This document shows positions 22,664 through 31,931 of a stretch of DNA of 53,840 nucleotides, piece after piece. The stretch's first letter is position 1. Each line of letters opens with the position of its first letter. The position numbers and the translations under genes were made by a program. Source of the stretch: a bacterium (GTDB taxonomy: Bacteria > Sysuimicrobiota > Sysuimicrobiia > Sysuimicrobiales > Segetimicrobiaceae); NCBI GenBank assembly GCA_035945995.1, contig DASYZR010000163.1, forward strand, positions 1-53,840. The letters are read 5' to 3'. Below the pieces are notes generated by a model. That model saw only the letters and a program-made list of their open reading frames with translations, was not told the DNA's origin and did not search any database.

Positions 22664-23498
22664 CGAGAAGACGTTGACGGCCTCCGCCGAGCAGGCGGCC
22701 CGTCTCCCCATGCTGCCGGCCCGCCGGCGGACGTCGCCCGCGCTGCGCTCGCGGACGATCAGTACCATCGCGGTGGCGGTGTTCCTGATCGCCTGGGAGG
22801 GCGTCGTGCGGCTCGGCGGCGCGAACCCGCTGTTCACGAGCTCGCCGACGCGGATCGTCAACATGTTCGCGCAGATGCTGCACGAGGGCGTCCTCGCCAA
22901 GGACATCCGGGTCAGCGGGACCGAGTTTCTCATCGGGTACTCGCTCGCCATCGTCGTCGGCGTGCTGGTGGGCGTCGGGACGGGGTGGTATCGGGACGTG
23001 TCGGCCGCTCTGCAGCCGTTCGTCTCGGCCCTGTACTCCACCCCGCGCATCGCGCTGCTGCCGCTGCTCATCATTTGGCTCGGGATCGGGATCTGGTCGA
23101 AGATCGCGGTGGTGTTTCTCGTGGCCGTGTTCCAGATCCTCATCAACACGGAAGCCGGCGTGCGCGCCGCGGACGAGGCGCTCATCAAGACCGCCCGGTC
23201 ATTCGGGGCCAACGACTGGCAGATCTTCACGACCATTGTCGTCCCCGGGGCGGTGCCGTTTCTGATCGCGGGGCTGCGCCTGGGGCTCGGCCAGGCGCTC
23301 GTCGGCATCGTGGTCGGCGAGCTCTACGCGGCCACGGCCGGCATCGGCTACGAGATCGCGGTGGCCGGCGAGACGTTCCAGACCGACCGCGTGTTTGTGG
23401 GCATCGTGATTCTCGCGACGGCCGCGATCTTTCTGATGTGGTGCCTGCGGCGGCTGGAAGTTCGCTTCGAGGCCTGGAGACCGCAGCGCCTCGGCTGA
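22656..23498 (+). CDS. NitT/TauT-type ABC transporter permease
   Basis: 280 residues with about six membrane segments. The EAA loop region reads ADEALIKTARSFGANDWQIF, matching the SsuC/TauC permease family, and the N-terminus has the cytosolic proline/arginine-rich stretch common there. ATG 22656 lies inside the last codons of the ATPase gene. It forms the channel for the ATPase at 21866. Confidence 0.9.
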   Translation: MLDEKTLTASAEQAARLPMLPARRRTSPALRSRTISTIAVAVFLIAWEGVVRLGGANPLFTSSPTRIVNMFAQMLHEGVLAKDIRVSGTEFLIGYSLAIVVGVLVGVGTGWYRDVSAALQPFVSALYSTPRIALLPLLIIWLGIGIWSKIAVVFLVAVFQILINTEAGVRAADEALIKTARSFGANDWQIFTTIVVPGAVPFLIAGLRLGLGQALVGIVVGELYAATAGIGYEIAVAGETFQTDRVFVGIVILATAAIFLMWCLRRLEVRFEAWRPQRLG

Positions 23499-23518
23499 CG
23501 CGGCGTCGTCCATCGGCC

Positions 23519-24016
23519 TCAGCCGTCGGGGCCGGGCCAGTCACGCAGCTCGGCCAGGACCGCCTGCTCGATCGCCCTGAGCGCGCCGGCGTCGGGGCCC
23601 CGCCACTCGTACGCGAGCGGTGCCACCGCGACCGGCGGCCACGCCTGATCCTTGATCTCCGCGACCGCCAGTTCCCACATCGCCATGGCGAACGGGGATG
23701 CGGCGACGCGCCCGCGGCATTCCCGGGCCGGGCCCTTGATGAGCGCGACGAGATCATCCCGGCCGATCACCTGCAGCGCCGCCTTGCCGGTCCGGGCGAG
23801 GTTCGCTTCGGTCGCGCTCCCGCGGTCGGCGATGAATCGCACGCGGTCCCTGGCCCGCGGCCGGGCCGCAGCCGGGGCCCCCTGGGCGGGGGCCAGGGCC
23901 ACGGCCCAGGTCATGGCCGCATGTCCCCACCCGTCGGCACCGACGGTGACCAGGATGGCGGGAACGCCGGAGGCGAGCGCGCGGGCAAGCCGGGAGCAGA
24001 GCGTCGTGCCGGTCAC
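23519..24016 (-). CDS. Pyridoxamine 5'-phosphate oxidase-like (split-barrel flavoprotein) family protein
   Basis: 165 residues from GTG 24016, which overlaps the amidohydrolase stop (GTGA). The N-terminal part (ALASGVPAILVTVGADGWGH, MTWAVAL) and the middle segment FIADRGSATEANLARTGKAAL look like the split-barrel FMN-binding fold of PNPOx-like proteins. The fold is used by flavin reductases, haem-degrading enzymes and many unassigned oxidoreductases. It is the last gene of the 32713-23519 operon. A flavin-linked partner for the UbiD enzyme of the operon is imaginable but unproven. Confidence 0.6.
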   Translation of the reverse strand: MTGTTLCSRLARALASGVPAILVTVGADGWGHAAMTWAVALAPAQGAPAAARPRARDRVRFIADRGSATEANLARTGKAALQVIGRDDLVALIKGPARECRGRVAASPFAMAMWELAVAEIKDQAWPPVAVAPLAYEWRGPDAGALRAIEQAVLAELRDWPGPDG

Positions 24017-25026
24017 CGCGCGACTCCCCGGACGCGGCGGAGCAGCCGCGCCGCCGTCCCGCCGAGGATGCCTTCCGCCGTCTCGGGCGGCAGCCCGGCG
24101 TCGCGGATCAGGGCGGCGTAGTCGCGAATCCCGGCGACGCCTTTGCCGGTCTGCGTGGTGGCCCCGGTGAAGTCCTGCGGGTAGTCGGTCGCAAAGACCA
24201 GCCGGTCCGGCCGGATCGTCTCGAGCGCGCACCGGAACGCGCCCGGTCCTCCCTCGAACCCGGCCGTGTCGAAGTAGAGCCGGTCGAACGACTCCGCAAA
24301 CGGCCGGCGGAGCGTGCCGAACCGCCCCGCCTTGGCGACGAGGCGCTCCTTGACCGCGGCGATGCCGCCCCCGAAATGCGCGAAGACGAGCACGAGCTCC
24401 GGGAACTCTTCGAGCACGCGGCCCGCGATCACGCGGGTGACGGCCAGCTGGAGGTCAAGCTCCCGTCCCAGGATCCGCGCCAGGTCGTAATCGCCGCAGA
24501 ACGGGTAGCCGGCGGGGAGCTGCGCGGGATGAACGAAGACCGGCAGGCCGCGCGCGGAGGCCAGCCGGTAGAAGGGGACCAGGGCGTCTGCGTCCAGCGG
24601 CAGCCCGTTCACCTGCGAGGTGATCGTGGCGCCGCGCAGTCCCAGATCCTGGACCGCGCGCTCGATCTCCGCGAGCCCGGCCGGCTCGAGGATCGGCGCG
24701 TGCGCGAGCCCGAGGAACCGCTCCGGATGCCGGCGCTGGAGCTCCGCCGCCCGGTCGTTGATCAGCCGGCAGTCGTCGAGCGGCGCATCCCACCCGAGGT
24801 TGCAGGACAGGACCGCCACATCGATGCCGGCCGCATCCATGTCCCGCAACTGGAGATCGAGATCGTACAGGCGGTTGTGCAGGGTGAGCTTCGGCACGCC
24901 GCCTTCGATGAGGTTGCGCCGCTCGCCGGCGCCGAATCCGCGCCGCTCGACCAGCTCGAACGGGACGAAGTGGTGCTGCACGTCGACGACCATCGGCCCG
25001 GTCCGCGGGTCTTGGCTCGCCGTCAT
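24013..25026 (-). CDS. Amidohydrolase 2 (ACMSD-like) family protein
   Basis: 337 residues from ATG 25026, overlapping the ThDP gene's stop (ATGA). TIM-barrel metal-dependent hydrolase: N-terminal VVDVQHHFVP (metal His pair H18/H19 in place of the usual HxH), LPVFVHPAQLP, LVFAHFGGGIAAVKERL and the C-terminal FATDYPQDF aspartate. This group includes 2-amino-3-carboxymuconate semialdehyde decarboxylase, gamma-resorcylate decarboxylase and OMA hydratase, all acting on ring-derived acids. Beside UbiD and CoA-transferases it supports an aromatic or heteroaromatic degradation locus. Confidence 0.82.
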   Translation of the reverse strand: MTASQDPRTGPMVVDVQHHFVPFELVERRGFGAGERRNLIEGGVPKLTLHNRLYDLDLQLRDMDAAGIDVAVLSCNLGWDAPLDDCRLINDRAAELQRRHPERFLGLAHAPILEPAGLAEIERAVQDLGLRGATITSQVNGLPLDADALVPFYRLASARGLPVFVHPAQLPAGYPFCGDYDLARILGRELDLQLAVTRVIAGRVLEEFPELVLVFAHFGGGIAAVKERLVAKAGRFGTLRRPFAESFDRLYFDTAGFEGGPGAFRCALETIRPDRLVFATDYPQDFTGATTQTGKGVAGIRDYAALIRDAGLPPETAEGILGGTAARLLRRVRGVAR

Positions 25027-26801
25027 GTCACGGCGATGACCACGTCGAGCAGCGCCGGCCGCCCCTCGTCCTTGACGGCGCGGACCGCCCGCCGGAGCGC
25101 GGGACCGAGGAGCGACGGATCGTCGATCGGCCCGTCGGCCTCCACGCCGAAGGCGCGCGCCATTCCGGCGAAATCGACGGCCGGATCGTCGATCCGAATG
25201 CCGACCGTCCGGTTCTCCACCGGACGGCCCCGTGCGCGGGCGATGAGCGTCTGATGGTGCTCGTCGTTCGCGTACGAGTGGTTGTTGCAGATCACGAACA
25301 ACACCGGGAGCCGGTGGTGCGCCGCGGTCCACAGGGCGCTGGGGGTGTAGAGGAGGTCCCCGTCGGCCTGCAGGTCGAGACAGATCGTGCCGGTCCCCCG
25401 GTAGGCGAGGGCGGCGCCGATCGAGGCCCCCGCGCCGTAGCCGAGTCCCGCCCCGCCGCTGCCGCCGAGGTATTGCTCGGGCCGGGTCCACTCCCACAGA
25501 TCCCGCGCCCAGCCGTCGAGGCCGCCGTTCGCGAGCACCCAGTCTTCGTCCCGCAGCACGTCCCACATCTCGGCCGCGAGCCGCGCCGGCGACATCGGCC
25601 GGTCTTCCCACCGTTCCTCGCAGCGCGTCCGGGCCTCTCGACGGAGCGCCTCGTGGCGCGTCCGGAGCCGGTCGGCGCGCGCGCGGTGCGCGGCGCCGCC
25701 GGCGGGCTCCGCTTCCAGCAGCGTCGCGAGCGCCGGAAGGGCGACCGCGGTGTCCGCGAGGATCGGCAGATCCACGGGATGCAGCCGCCCGTACGTCTGC
25801 GCCCACGACCGGGCCGCCGGTTCGTTCAGCGAAATGTGCACCACGCGGGCGGCGTCGCCGATCAGGGGGCGCGCGCGGCGCGTCGTGCGATCCACCGTCC
25901 CGAGCGCGCGCTGCAGGTCGACGACGTCGAGCGCGAGGATCAGGTCGGCCTCGCCCAAGATCTCCGCCTCGGCGCCGGTGAGGTCGAGGGGATGGGTGGT
26001 CGGAAAATTGAACCGGCCGTGCCCGTACCCGTCGATGACGGGGGCTGCGGCGAGTTCCGCGAGGCGGACGAGGGCGGCGGCGGCGGCCCGGTTCCGGCCG
26101 ACGTACTCCGCCACGATCACGGGCCGCTCCGCGCGCCGAAGCAGCGCCGCGGCCTCCTCGAGGGCCGCCGGCGCCGCCTGGATCGGGGAGGGCGCCGCGT
26201 AGCGCGCGACGTCGGGGATGGCGATCGGCTCGTCGAGCGTCGTCTCCTGCAGGTCCGCGTCGAAGCACACGTAGACCGGGCCCTGCGGTTCGGTCGTGGC
26301 GATCCGGTAGCCTCGGATGAGCGCTTCGGGAATCGACCCGAGGCTGGCCGGCTGGTCGTCCCACTTCACGTAGTCGCGCACGGCCTGGCCCTGCACGAGC
26401 GCGGTGTGGATCCAGTCGATCCAGGGCCGCCGCCGCTCGACGGCCATGGGCCCGGTGCCGCCGAGGACCAGTATCGGAACCCGGTCGCACCAGGCATTGT
26501 AGATCGCCATGCTGGCGTGCTGCAGGCCGACGAGATCGTGGACGATCGCGGCCATTGGTTTGCCGGCCGCTTTGGCATAGCCGTGCGCGATCGCGACCGC
26601 GATTTCTTCGTGGCAGCACTGGATGAGCGCCGGCCGCCCCGGGGCCAGGCCGCCGCCGTAGTTCACGACCGAGTCGTGAATGCCGCGAAAGGTCGCGCCG
26701 GGGTTGAGCGCGGCGTACTCGATGCCGAGCGCCCGCAGCACGTCGACGATCAGGTCGGACCCGTACGCCGGTCCCGCGCCGCGCTCCGCTCCGTGTGTCA
26801 T
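25023..26801 (-). CDS. Thiamine pyrophosphate-dependent enzyme (paralogue of 10596-12362)
   Basis: 592 residues from ATG 26801, overlapping the transporter stop (ATGA). Same three-domain layout as the enzyme at 10596: N-terminal CCHEEIAVAIAHGYAKA with the activating Glu, middle domain with LILALDVVDLQRALGTVDRT, and C-terminal GDLLYTPSALWTAAHH followed by CNN for Mg/ThDP. The N-terminal 170 residues are, by eye, about 70% identical to the paralogue, so they probably share chemistry on related substrates. Family members decarboxylate 2-oxo acids or form acetolactate-type products. Its place between UbiD and the amidohydrolase suggests a step in the same pathway. Confidence 0.85.
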   Translation of the reverse strand: MTHGAERGAGPAYGSDLIVDVLRALGIEYAALNPGATFRGIHDSVVNYGGGLAPGRPALIQCCHEEIAVAIAHGYAKAAGKPMAAIVHDLVGLQHASMAIYNAWCDRVPILVLGGTGPMAVERRRPWIDWIHTALVQGQAVRDYVKWDDQPASLGSIPEALIRGYRIATTEPQGPVYVCFDADLQETTLDEPIAIPDVARYAAPSPIQAAPAALEEAAALLRRAERPVIVAEYVGRNRAAAAALVRLAELAAAPVIDGYGHGRFNFPTTHPLDLTGAEAEILGEADLILALDVVDLQRALGTVDRTTRRARPLIGDAARVVHISLNEPAARSWAQTYGRLHPVDLPILADTAVALPALATLLEAEPAGGAAHRARADRLRTRHEALRREARTRCEERWEDRPMSPARLAAEMWDVLRDEDWVLANGGLDGWARDLWEWTRPEQYLGGSGGAGLGYGAGASIGAALAYRGTGTICLDLQADGDLLYTPSALWTAAHHRLPVLFVICNNHSYANDEHHQTLIARARGRPVENRTVGIRIDDPAVDFAGMARAFGVEADGPIDDPSLLGPALRRAVRAVKDEGRPALLDVVIAVT

Positions 26802-27802
26802 GGCCGTTCTTCGATCCGCAGCAGTCGCCACGCCCCGTACGAAAGCGACCAGGTCGCCACGAAGAGCCCGACGAGCAGGTACCCGAGCCGGCCGAAATCG
26901 AGCATCTGCAGCCGGCCCCAGACGCCGGCGGTGAGCCCGAGCGCCTGGGCGGCGGCTTGGGCGAGCTCGATGCCCCCGACGAGGAGCGCCGCGACGACCG
27001 AGAGTCCGGTCACGGTGAGATTGTAATACACTTTGCGGATCGGCGTGGCGAACGCCCACCGGTAGGCCGTGGTCATGAAGATGCCGTCGGCGGTGTCCAT
27101 GAGGCTCATCCCCGAGGCAAACAGCAGCGGCAGGGCCAGCACGCCCCAGACGGGCAGCGCGCTGGCGGCGGCGCCCGCGGCCAGCGCGAGCAGCGCCACC
27201 TCGCTGGCCGTGTCGAACCCCAGGCCGAACAGAAAGCCCAGCGGATAGGCATGCCAGCCGCGGCTGATGAGGCGGACGAGCGGGGCGGCCGCCCGCATGA
27301 CGAGGCCCCGCGAGTCCAACAGGGCCTCGAGCGCCGTCGCGTCGTGGCGGCCGCGGCGCATCCGTTGAAAGATGAGGTAGATGTCGAGCCAAATGAAGAG
27401 GTTGATCACGCCGATGAGGATGAGAAACCCGCCCGACACCGTGGTGCCGATCAGGCCCCCGAGCGTGCGGAGATGCGGCAGCGCCTGCTCCGTCCCGTGC
27501 GTCAGCGCGACCGCGGCGGCGGCCATGAGGAAGACGACCGTGGAGTGGCCGAGCGAGAAATAGAAGCCGACGCCGAGGGCGGCCCGCCCGCGGCGGGCCA
27601 GCCGGCGGACGACGTTGTCGATCGCCGTGATATGGTCGGCGTCGAACGCGTGGCGCAGCCCGAGCGTGTAGGCGAGAAACCCCATCCCGAGCAGCGCGGG
27701 ATGCGCCCGGGCCGCCGCGAGCAGGGCCGCCAGCCCGCCGGCGTGCAGCGCGAGAATCGCGGCCCCGTAGCCCGCCCACGCCGGCCGGACCTTCGCCGTC
27801 AC
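26798..27802 (-). CDS. NiCoT-family nickel/cobalt transporter
   Basis: 334 residues from GTG 27802. The signature RHAFDADHI (residues 50-58) in the second membrane segment, FGLGFDTASEVALLAL and GMSLMDTADGIF are the diagnostic motifs of the HoxN/NixA family, with about eight membrane helices. It imports Ni2+ or Co2+ across the inner membrane. A metal importer inside a catabolic operon suggests that a pathway enzyme needs nickel or cobalt, for example the amidohydrolase or a B12 enzyme served by the EutA-like reactivase nearby. Ends in an ATGA overlap with the ThDP gene. Confidence 0.93.
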   Translation of the reverse strand: MTAKVRPAWAGYGAAILALHAGGLAALLAAARAHPALLGMGFLAYTLGLRHAFDADHITAIDNVVRRLARRGRAALGVGFYFSLGHSTVVFLMAAAAVALTHGTEQALPHLRTLGGLIGTTVSGGFLILIGVINLFIWLDIYLIFQRMRRGRHDATALEALLDSRGLVMRAAAPLVRLISRGWHAYPLGFLFGLGFDTASEVALLALAAGAAASALPVWGVLALPLLFASGMSLMDTADGIFMTTAYRWAFATPIRKVYYNLTVTGLSVVAALLVGGIELAQAAAQALGLTAGVWGRLQMLDFGRLGYLLVGLFVATWSLSYGAWRLLRIEERP

Positions 27803-27842
27803 CCCCGGCCCCCCGCCGGCCGCGTACGCGCCCGCCGCATGC

Positions 27843-29405
27843 CTACCGTCCGGTGCGCGCGAGCAACTCGACCCATCCCCGCATCAGGGCCTTGCCCTTC
27901 GCAATCTGCTCGGCGTCGAAGAATTTGTCGAGGCCCACCGTCTGGATGGGGTAGACCGGCCGCTGGAAGTCCTTCTCGTATCCGTACGGGACCGTCGCGT
28001 CGATCGCCATGCCGCCCTCGAAGCGGGTGTTCATGGCGGTCCACTGGCGGTCGCCCGCGGTGAGCCGTTCCTCGGGCATGAAGGTCTGGCCGGCGCCGCC
28101 CGGCACCGGGTTCAGGATGTCGTTGCGCGGGTTCACGCGGGTCGTCAGACACCAGATGATCTCGTCCATGTTGTAGATGTCGACGTCCTGATCCACCGCG
28201 ATCGCGAGCCGCATCCCGTGGCTCGTGGCCATGGTGGCGGCCAGGAAGTTGCGGACGTGGCCGTCGTCGGTCTTGAGCCGCTTCTTCACCTGGAAGATGC
28301 AGCCGCCCCAGTCGGTCATGCAAAAGGGGATGTTGACGTCCTGGACGATGCCGGGCTGCAGCCGCTCGCACAGTTCGTAGATCGCCGACTCGCGCACCGT
28401 CGTGTCGATGTTGTTGCAGTCGAGCATGTGCACGCCGAGCAGGTAGAAGATCGGCTTCGTCGCGCGGCGCCGCATCGTGATCCCCGTGACGTGGAACGTC
28501 GGCGCGCGGTACGCCTTCCCCATGTAGCCGGCCCACTCCGGGTGGAAGGGGAACCGCCCCTGGACGTCCGCGGCCTCGGCCTCCGCGGTCTCGTAGCGCT
28601 TGTCCCGCGGGTGGAGCAGGCCTTCGAGGACCAGCTCGCAGTCCGCCACGGCCCAGGCGTCGACGGTCCGCGCCCGGACGATCCGGATCGGAGCGCCCTG
28701 CGCGGCCCCGGCGGCGCCGAGCTCGTCGCCGCCGCGCGGCAGGATCACGTAGTCGAACCCGCCGCCGGCGATCAGCGTGGCGGCCGGCGGGAGGCCGAAG
28801 CACATCGTCAGCGGGATCGGCTGCTCGTCGTGATAGTGCTCGGTGATGACCTGCCACATGTGCGAACCGGGGGCGGACTGAAACGTGCAGACGTTCCCCC
28901 ATCGGGCGTTCATCCGGTTGTAGCCGATGTGGCTGCCGCCGTGGAAATAGGGCCCGACCACGACGCTGTTCCCGCTCCCGATCGTCCGCTCGGACTCGAG
29001 CTCCGTGTGGCGGATCGCGATCACGTGCTTGTTCACGTCGAGGTCGCCGGTGAGGACCTCTTCCTGGCACGGCGCGTCGGCCTGCGGGATTTCGACCGGC
29101 GGGATCGGGTGCGTGAGGGCGTGGGCAAGGCGGTGGGTGCGTTCCACCGGCGAGCTCCAGCCGAACAGCCGGTCCACGATCCCCATGTTCGCAAAGAGGT
29201 TGGTGACCGCCTGGGCGGCGGGATAGCCCTTCACGTTCTTGAACAGCAGCGGGTAGCTGCCGTCCAGGTGCTTCTGCACGCCGGTGACCTCGAGGTCCGG
29301 GTCGATCGGGACCTCCGTTTCCAGGAGCAGGCCTTCCTGCCTGAGCCACTCGAGCGTGCCGCGCAGCGACTGAATGCCGCGCTCGACCTTCACCTGCGTC
29401 GCCAT
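27843..29405 (-). CDS. UbiD-family prenylated-FMN decarboxylase
   Basis: 520 residues from ATG 29405 with GAGGAGG upstream. Begins with LRGTLEWLRQEGLLLE, the UbiD N-terminus, and contains RIVRARTVDAWAVADCELVLEG and FPFHPEWAGYMGKAYRAP in place of the usual E-G-P-F-G-E-x-x-G-Y region, then a long C-terminal domain ending with GLDKFFDAEQIAKGKALM. UbiD enzymes need prenylated FMN from UbiX, which is not encoded in the window. The altered active-site loop (HPEWAGYMG) suggests a distant branch such as phenylphosphate carboxylase or AroY-like enzymes. It follows the CoA-transferases by 46 bases. Confidence 0.85.
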   Translation of the reverse strand: MATQVKVERGIQSLRGTLEWLRQEGLLLETEVPIDPDLEVTGVQKHLDGSYPLLFKNVKGYPAAQAVTNLFANMGIVDRLFGWSSPVERTHRLAHALTHPIPPVEIPQADAPCQEEVLTGDLDVNKHVIAIRHTELESERTIGSGNSVVVGPYFHGGSHIGYNRMNARWGNVCTFQSAPGSHMWQVITEHYHDEQPIPLTMCFGLPPAATLIAGGGFDYVILPRGGDELGAAGAAQGAPIRIVRARTVDAWAVADCELVLEGLLHPRDKRYETAEAEAADVQGRFPFHPEWAGYMGKAYRAPTFHVTGITMRRRATKPIFYLLGVHMLDCNNIDTTVRESAIYELCERLQPGIVQDVNIPFCMTDWGGCIFQVKKRLKTDDGHVRNFLAATMATSHGMRLAIAVDQDVDIYNMDEIIWCLTTRVNPRNDILNPVPGGAGQTFMPEERLTAGDRQWTAMNTRFEGGMAIDATVPYGYEKDFQRPVYPIQTVGLDKFFDAEQIAKGKALMRGWVELLARTGR

Positions 29406-29451
29406 GGCGTGCCTCCTCTCGCCGCCCTCGGGTGCCGTCCCCCTGCGGGGC

Positions 29452-30663
29452 TCACTCGATGACGCCGTCTCGTGTCAACCGCGCGATCTCGTCCTCGCGG
29501 AGCCCCAGAATGTCGCGGTACACCATCGCGTTGTGCTCGCCGAGCAGCGGGCTGCGGTACAACGCGGCCGGCGTCTCCGACAGGAGGAACGGCGGCGCTT
29601 CGTAGGAGAACCGGCCCAGCTCCGGATGCTCGAGCTCCCGCCAGGTGAGCCGGTGGCGCAACTGCGGGTCGTCGAACAGGTCGGAAAGGCGGTTCACGAC
29701 GCCGGCCCGCACGCCCGCGGCCTGGAGCGCGTCCATCACCTCGCGGGCGTCGCGCTCCGACGTCCATCCGCGGACGAGGGCGTCGAGCGCGTCCTCGTGC
29801 GCCTTGCGGGCGGCGAGCGACGCGAACCGCGCGTCGGCGGTCCACTCCGGGTGGCCGGCCGTCTCACAGAACCGGCGCCACTCGTCCTCCGAGCAGACCG
29901 CGATGACGCACCACCGGTCCTCGCCGCGGCAGGGATACGCGCCGTGCGGCGCGCCATGCGCGCTCCGATTCCCCGCCCGCATGCGGAGCCGTCCCGTGAG
30001 CTCGTACTCGAGCAACGCCGGTGCGATGAACTGCAGCCCGCTCTCGTATTGCGACAGGTCGATGTGCTGTCCCTGCCCGGTGCGCCGGCGATGGTCGAGC
30101 GCGGCCAGCACCGCGACCAGCCCGAACCCGACCGCCACGAAATCGATGTACGGCCCGAAGAGCAGCATCGGGTCGCCGTCCGCCTCGCCGGCGAGAAAGG
30201 TGAACCCGCTCTGCGACGTGAGCTGCGACCCGAACCCCCGCTGGCCGGCCTTCGGGCCGGTCTGGCCCATGTTGCACGAGCTCAGGTAGACGATCGAGGG
30301 GTTCATCGCGCGCGCGGCCTCGTAGCCGAGGCCGTTGCGGGCCATCACGCCGGGGACGAAGTTCTCGATCAGCACGTCGGCCCACGCCACCAGGCGGGCG
30401 GCCAGGCCGAGCGCCTGCGGATGCTTGAGGTTCAGCGTGACGCCGAGCTTGCTGTCGTTGAAGATGGCGAAGGTGCCGGTGCGGTTGAGCCCGGGGATGT
30501 TGTCTTTGTAGGGGGGATAGTGAACGCGGAACCCGTCCGGCCGCGACCGCGACTCCACGCGGACGACCACGGCCCCGTGCTCGCCCAGATGTTTGCCGAC
30601 GGTGGGGCCCGCCGCGAACACGCCGAACTCGACGACCCGGATGCCGGCGAGGGCCACCGTCAC
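29452..30663 (-). CDS. Class III (CaiB/BaiF) CoA-transferase
   Basis: 403 residues from GTG 30663, overlapping the upstream stop (GTGA). N-terminal IRVVEFGVFAAGPTVGKHLGEHGA, then DSKLGVTLNLKHPQALGL and a VLIENFVPGVMARNGLGYE segment are family landmarks; the C-terminal tail includes LLGEHNAMVYRDILGL. Class III CoA-transferases move CoA between carboxylic acids, such as formyl-CoA/oxalate, carnitine, benzylsuccinate or phenyllactate pairs. Paired with a second family member upstream, it may be one subunit of a heteromeric enzyme (as in BbsEF or SmtAB) or act on a different acid. Confidence 0.9.
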   Translation of the reverse strand: MTVALAGIRVVEFGVFAAGPTVGKHLGEHGAVVVRVESRSRPDGFRVHYPPYKDNIPGLNRTGTFAIFNDSKLGVTLNLKHPQALGLAARLVAWADVLIENFVPGVMARNGLGYEAARAMNPSIVYLSSCNMGQTGPKAGQRGFGSQLTSQSGFTFLAGEADGDPMLLFGPYIDFVAVGFGLVAVLAALDHRRRTGQGQHIDLSQYESGLQFIAPALLEYELTGRLRMRAGNRSAHGAPHGAYPCRGEDRWCVIAVCSEDEWRRFCETAGHPEWTADARFASLAARKAHEDALDALVRGWTSERDAREVMDALQAAGVRAGVVNRLSDLFDDPQLRHRLTWRELEHPELGRFSYEAPPFLLSETPAALYRSPLLGEHNAMVYRDILGLREDEIARLTRDGVIE

Positions 30664-31931
30664 ACCACACCCTCCCGCCGCAGCCGCGCGAGATCGTCCC
30701 CCGAGAGCTCCAGTTCCCCGCGATAGATCTCCTCGTTGTGCTCGCCGATGCCCGGGGCGCCGCGCCGGATCGCCGCGGGCGTCGCCGAGAACCGGGCGAA
30801 CGGGCCGGGGTAGGTGACCGCGGTGCGGTCGCGCGGGTGGTCCACGGCCTGCCAGAAGTCCCGGGCGGCCAGCTGCGGGTCCGTGCGGATGTCCCGCGCG
30901 TCGGCCACCGGGTAGCCCAGGATGCCGTACGCCAGCGACGCGGCGGAGAACTCGGCCTTGGTCCGCCGCGCCAGAAACGCGGCGAGGGGCCGCTCGATCT
31001 CGTCGACCTCGTCCTGCGCGGCGCTCGCCACGTTGAAGGCACCCCAGTCCTTGTGCCGAAGCCACTCCGGCGCCTCGCCCGATGCGGTCATCCAGCGCAC
31101 CAGGCCCTCGTTGGACCGGCGCCCCGCCTCGCCGCCGTAGAGAATGAAGTTGATGTGGCCGTCGCGGCAGCGGTAGATCGCGCGCATGGCCGCGCCGCTC
31201 GTGCTGCGCCCCACGATGCGGGTCCCGCCCCGCTGCAGGTCGGCGCGCCCCAGGCTCCAGTACGCCGGCGCGTTGGCGAGCGCCCACAAGAGGCTGGACT
31301 GCATCGAGACGTCCACCTGCTGGCCGCGGCCGGTGGTCTCGCGATGGTAGTGCGCGGTCAGCGTCCCGGCGGCCGCGTACATGCCGGTCCACATCGGCGC
31401 CTGGGGCAGCGAGACCCGGAGCGGGGGACGGCCGGGTTCGCCGACGAGCGACATGAAGCCGCTCATCGCCATCGCGACCAGGTCCGTGCCCCTGTACGCC
31501 GCGTACGGCCCGCTCTGGCCGAACGGCGTGATGGAGGTGACGATGAGCCGGGGATTGAGCGCCCGGAGGTCGCGATAGCCGGCGCCGCAGGCGTCGAGGT
31601 GTCCGGGCGGAAACGTTTCGATGAGGAAGTCCGCCCGCGCCGCGAGCCGCCGCAGCAGCTCCCGCCCCGGGGCCGAGGCCACGGCCAGCGTGATCCCCCG
31701 TTTGTTCGCGTTGTAGGCAAGCCACGGCAGGCCGCGCTCCGGGTCGGGCTCGTCGCCGGCGAACGGACCCACGAACCGGCCGTCATCGCCGCCGGGCGGC
31801 TCCACTTTGACGACGTCGCAGCCGAGATCGCCCAGGATGCGTCCGCACAGCCACCCGTTCCGGTCGGTGAGGTCGAGAACCCGGTAGGAGCGCAGCGGAC
31901 CCGACGGCGGCTGAGGCACGCGCGGTGTCAC
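30660..31931 (-). CDS. Class III (CaiB/BaiF) CoA-transferase
   Basis: 423 residues from GTG 31931, overlapping the regulator's stop (GTGA). Reads SYRVLDLTDRNGWLCGRILGDLGCDVVKVEPP, with NANKRGITLAVASAPGRELL, DFLIETFPPGHLDACG and a C-terminal GIGEHNEEIYRGEL, all typical of the family. It differs from the following gene across the whole length, so the two are old paralogues and could be the two subunits of a heterodimer. Expected role: activating a carboxylic acid substrate to its CoA thioester with an acyl-CoA donor. Confidence 0.9.
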   Translation of the reverse strand: MTPRVPQPPSGPLRSYRVLDLTDRNGWLCGRILGDLGCDVVKVEPPGGDDGRFVGPFAGDEPDPERGLPWLAYNANKRGITLAVASAPGRELLRRLAARADFLIETFPPGHLDACGAGYRDLRALNPRLIVTSITPFGQSGPYAAYRGTDLVAMAMSGFMSLVGEPGRPPLRVSLPQAPMWTGMYAAAGTLTAHYHRETTGRGQQVDVSMQSSLLWALANAPAYWSLGRADLQRGGTRIVGRSTSGAAMRAIYRCRDGHINFILYGGEAGRRSNEGLVRWMTASGEAPEWLRHKDWGAFNVASAAQDEVDEIERPLAAFLARRTKAEFSAASLAYGILGYPVADARDIRTDPQLAARDFWQAVDHPRDRTAVTYPGPFARFSATPAAIRRGAPGIGEHNEEIYRGELELSGDDLARLRREGVV

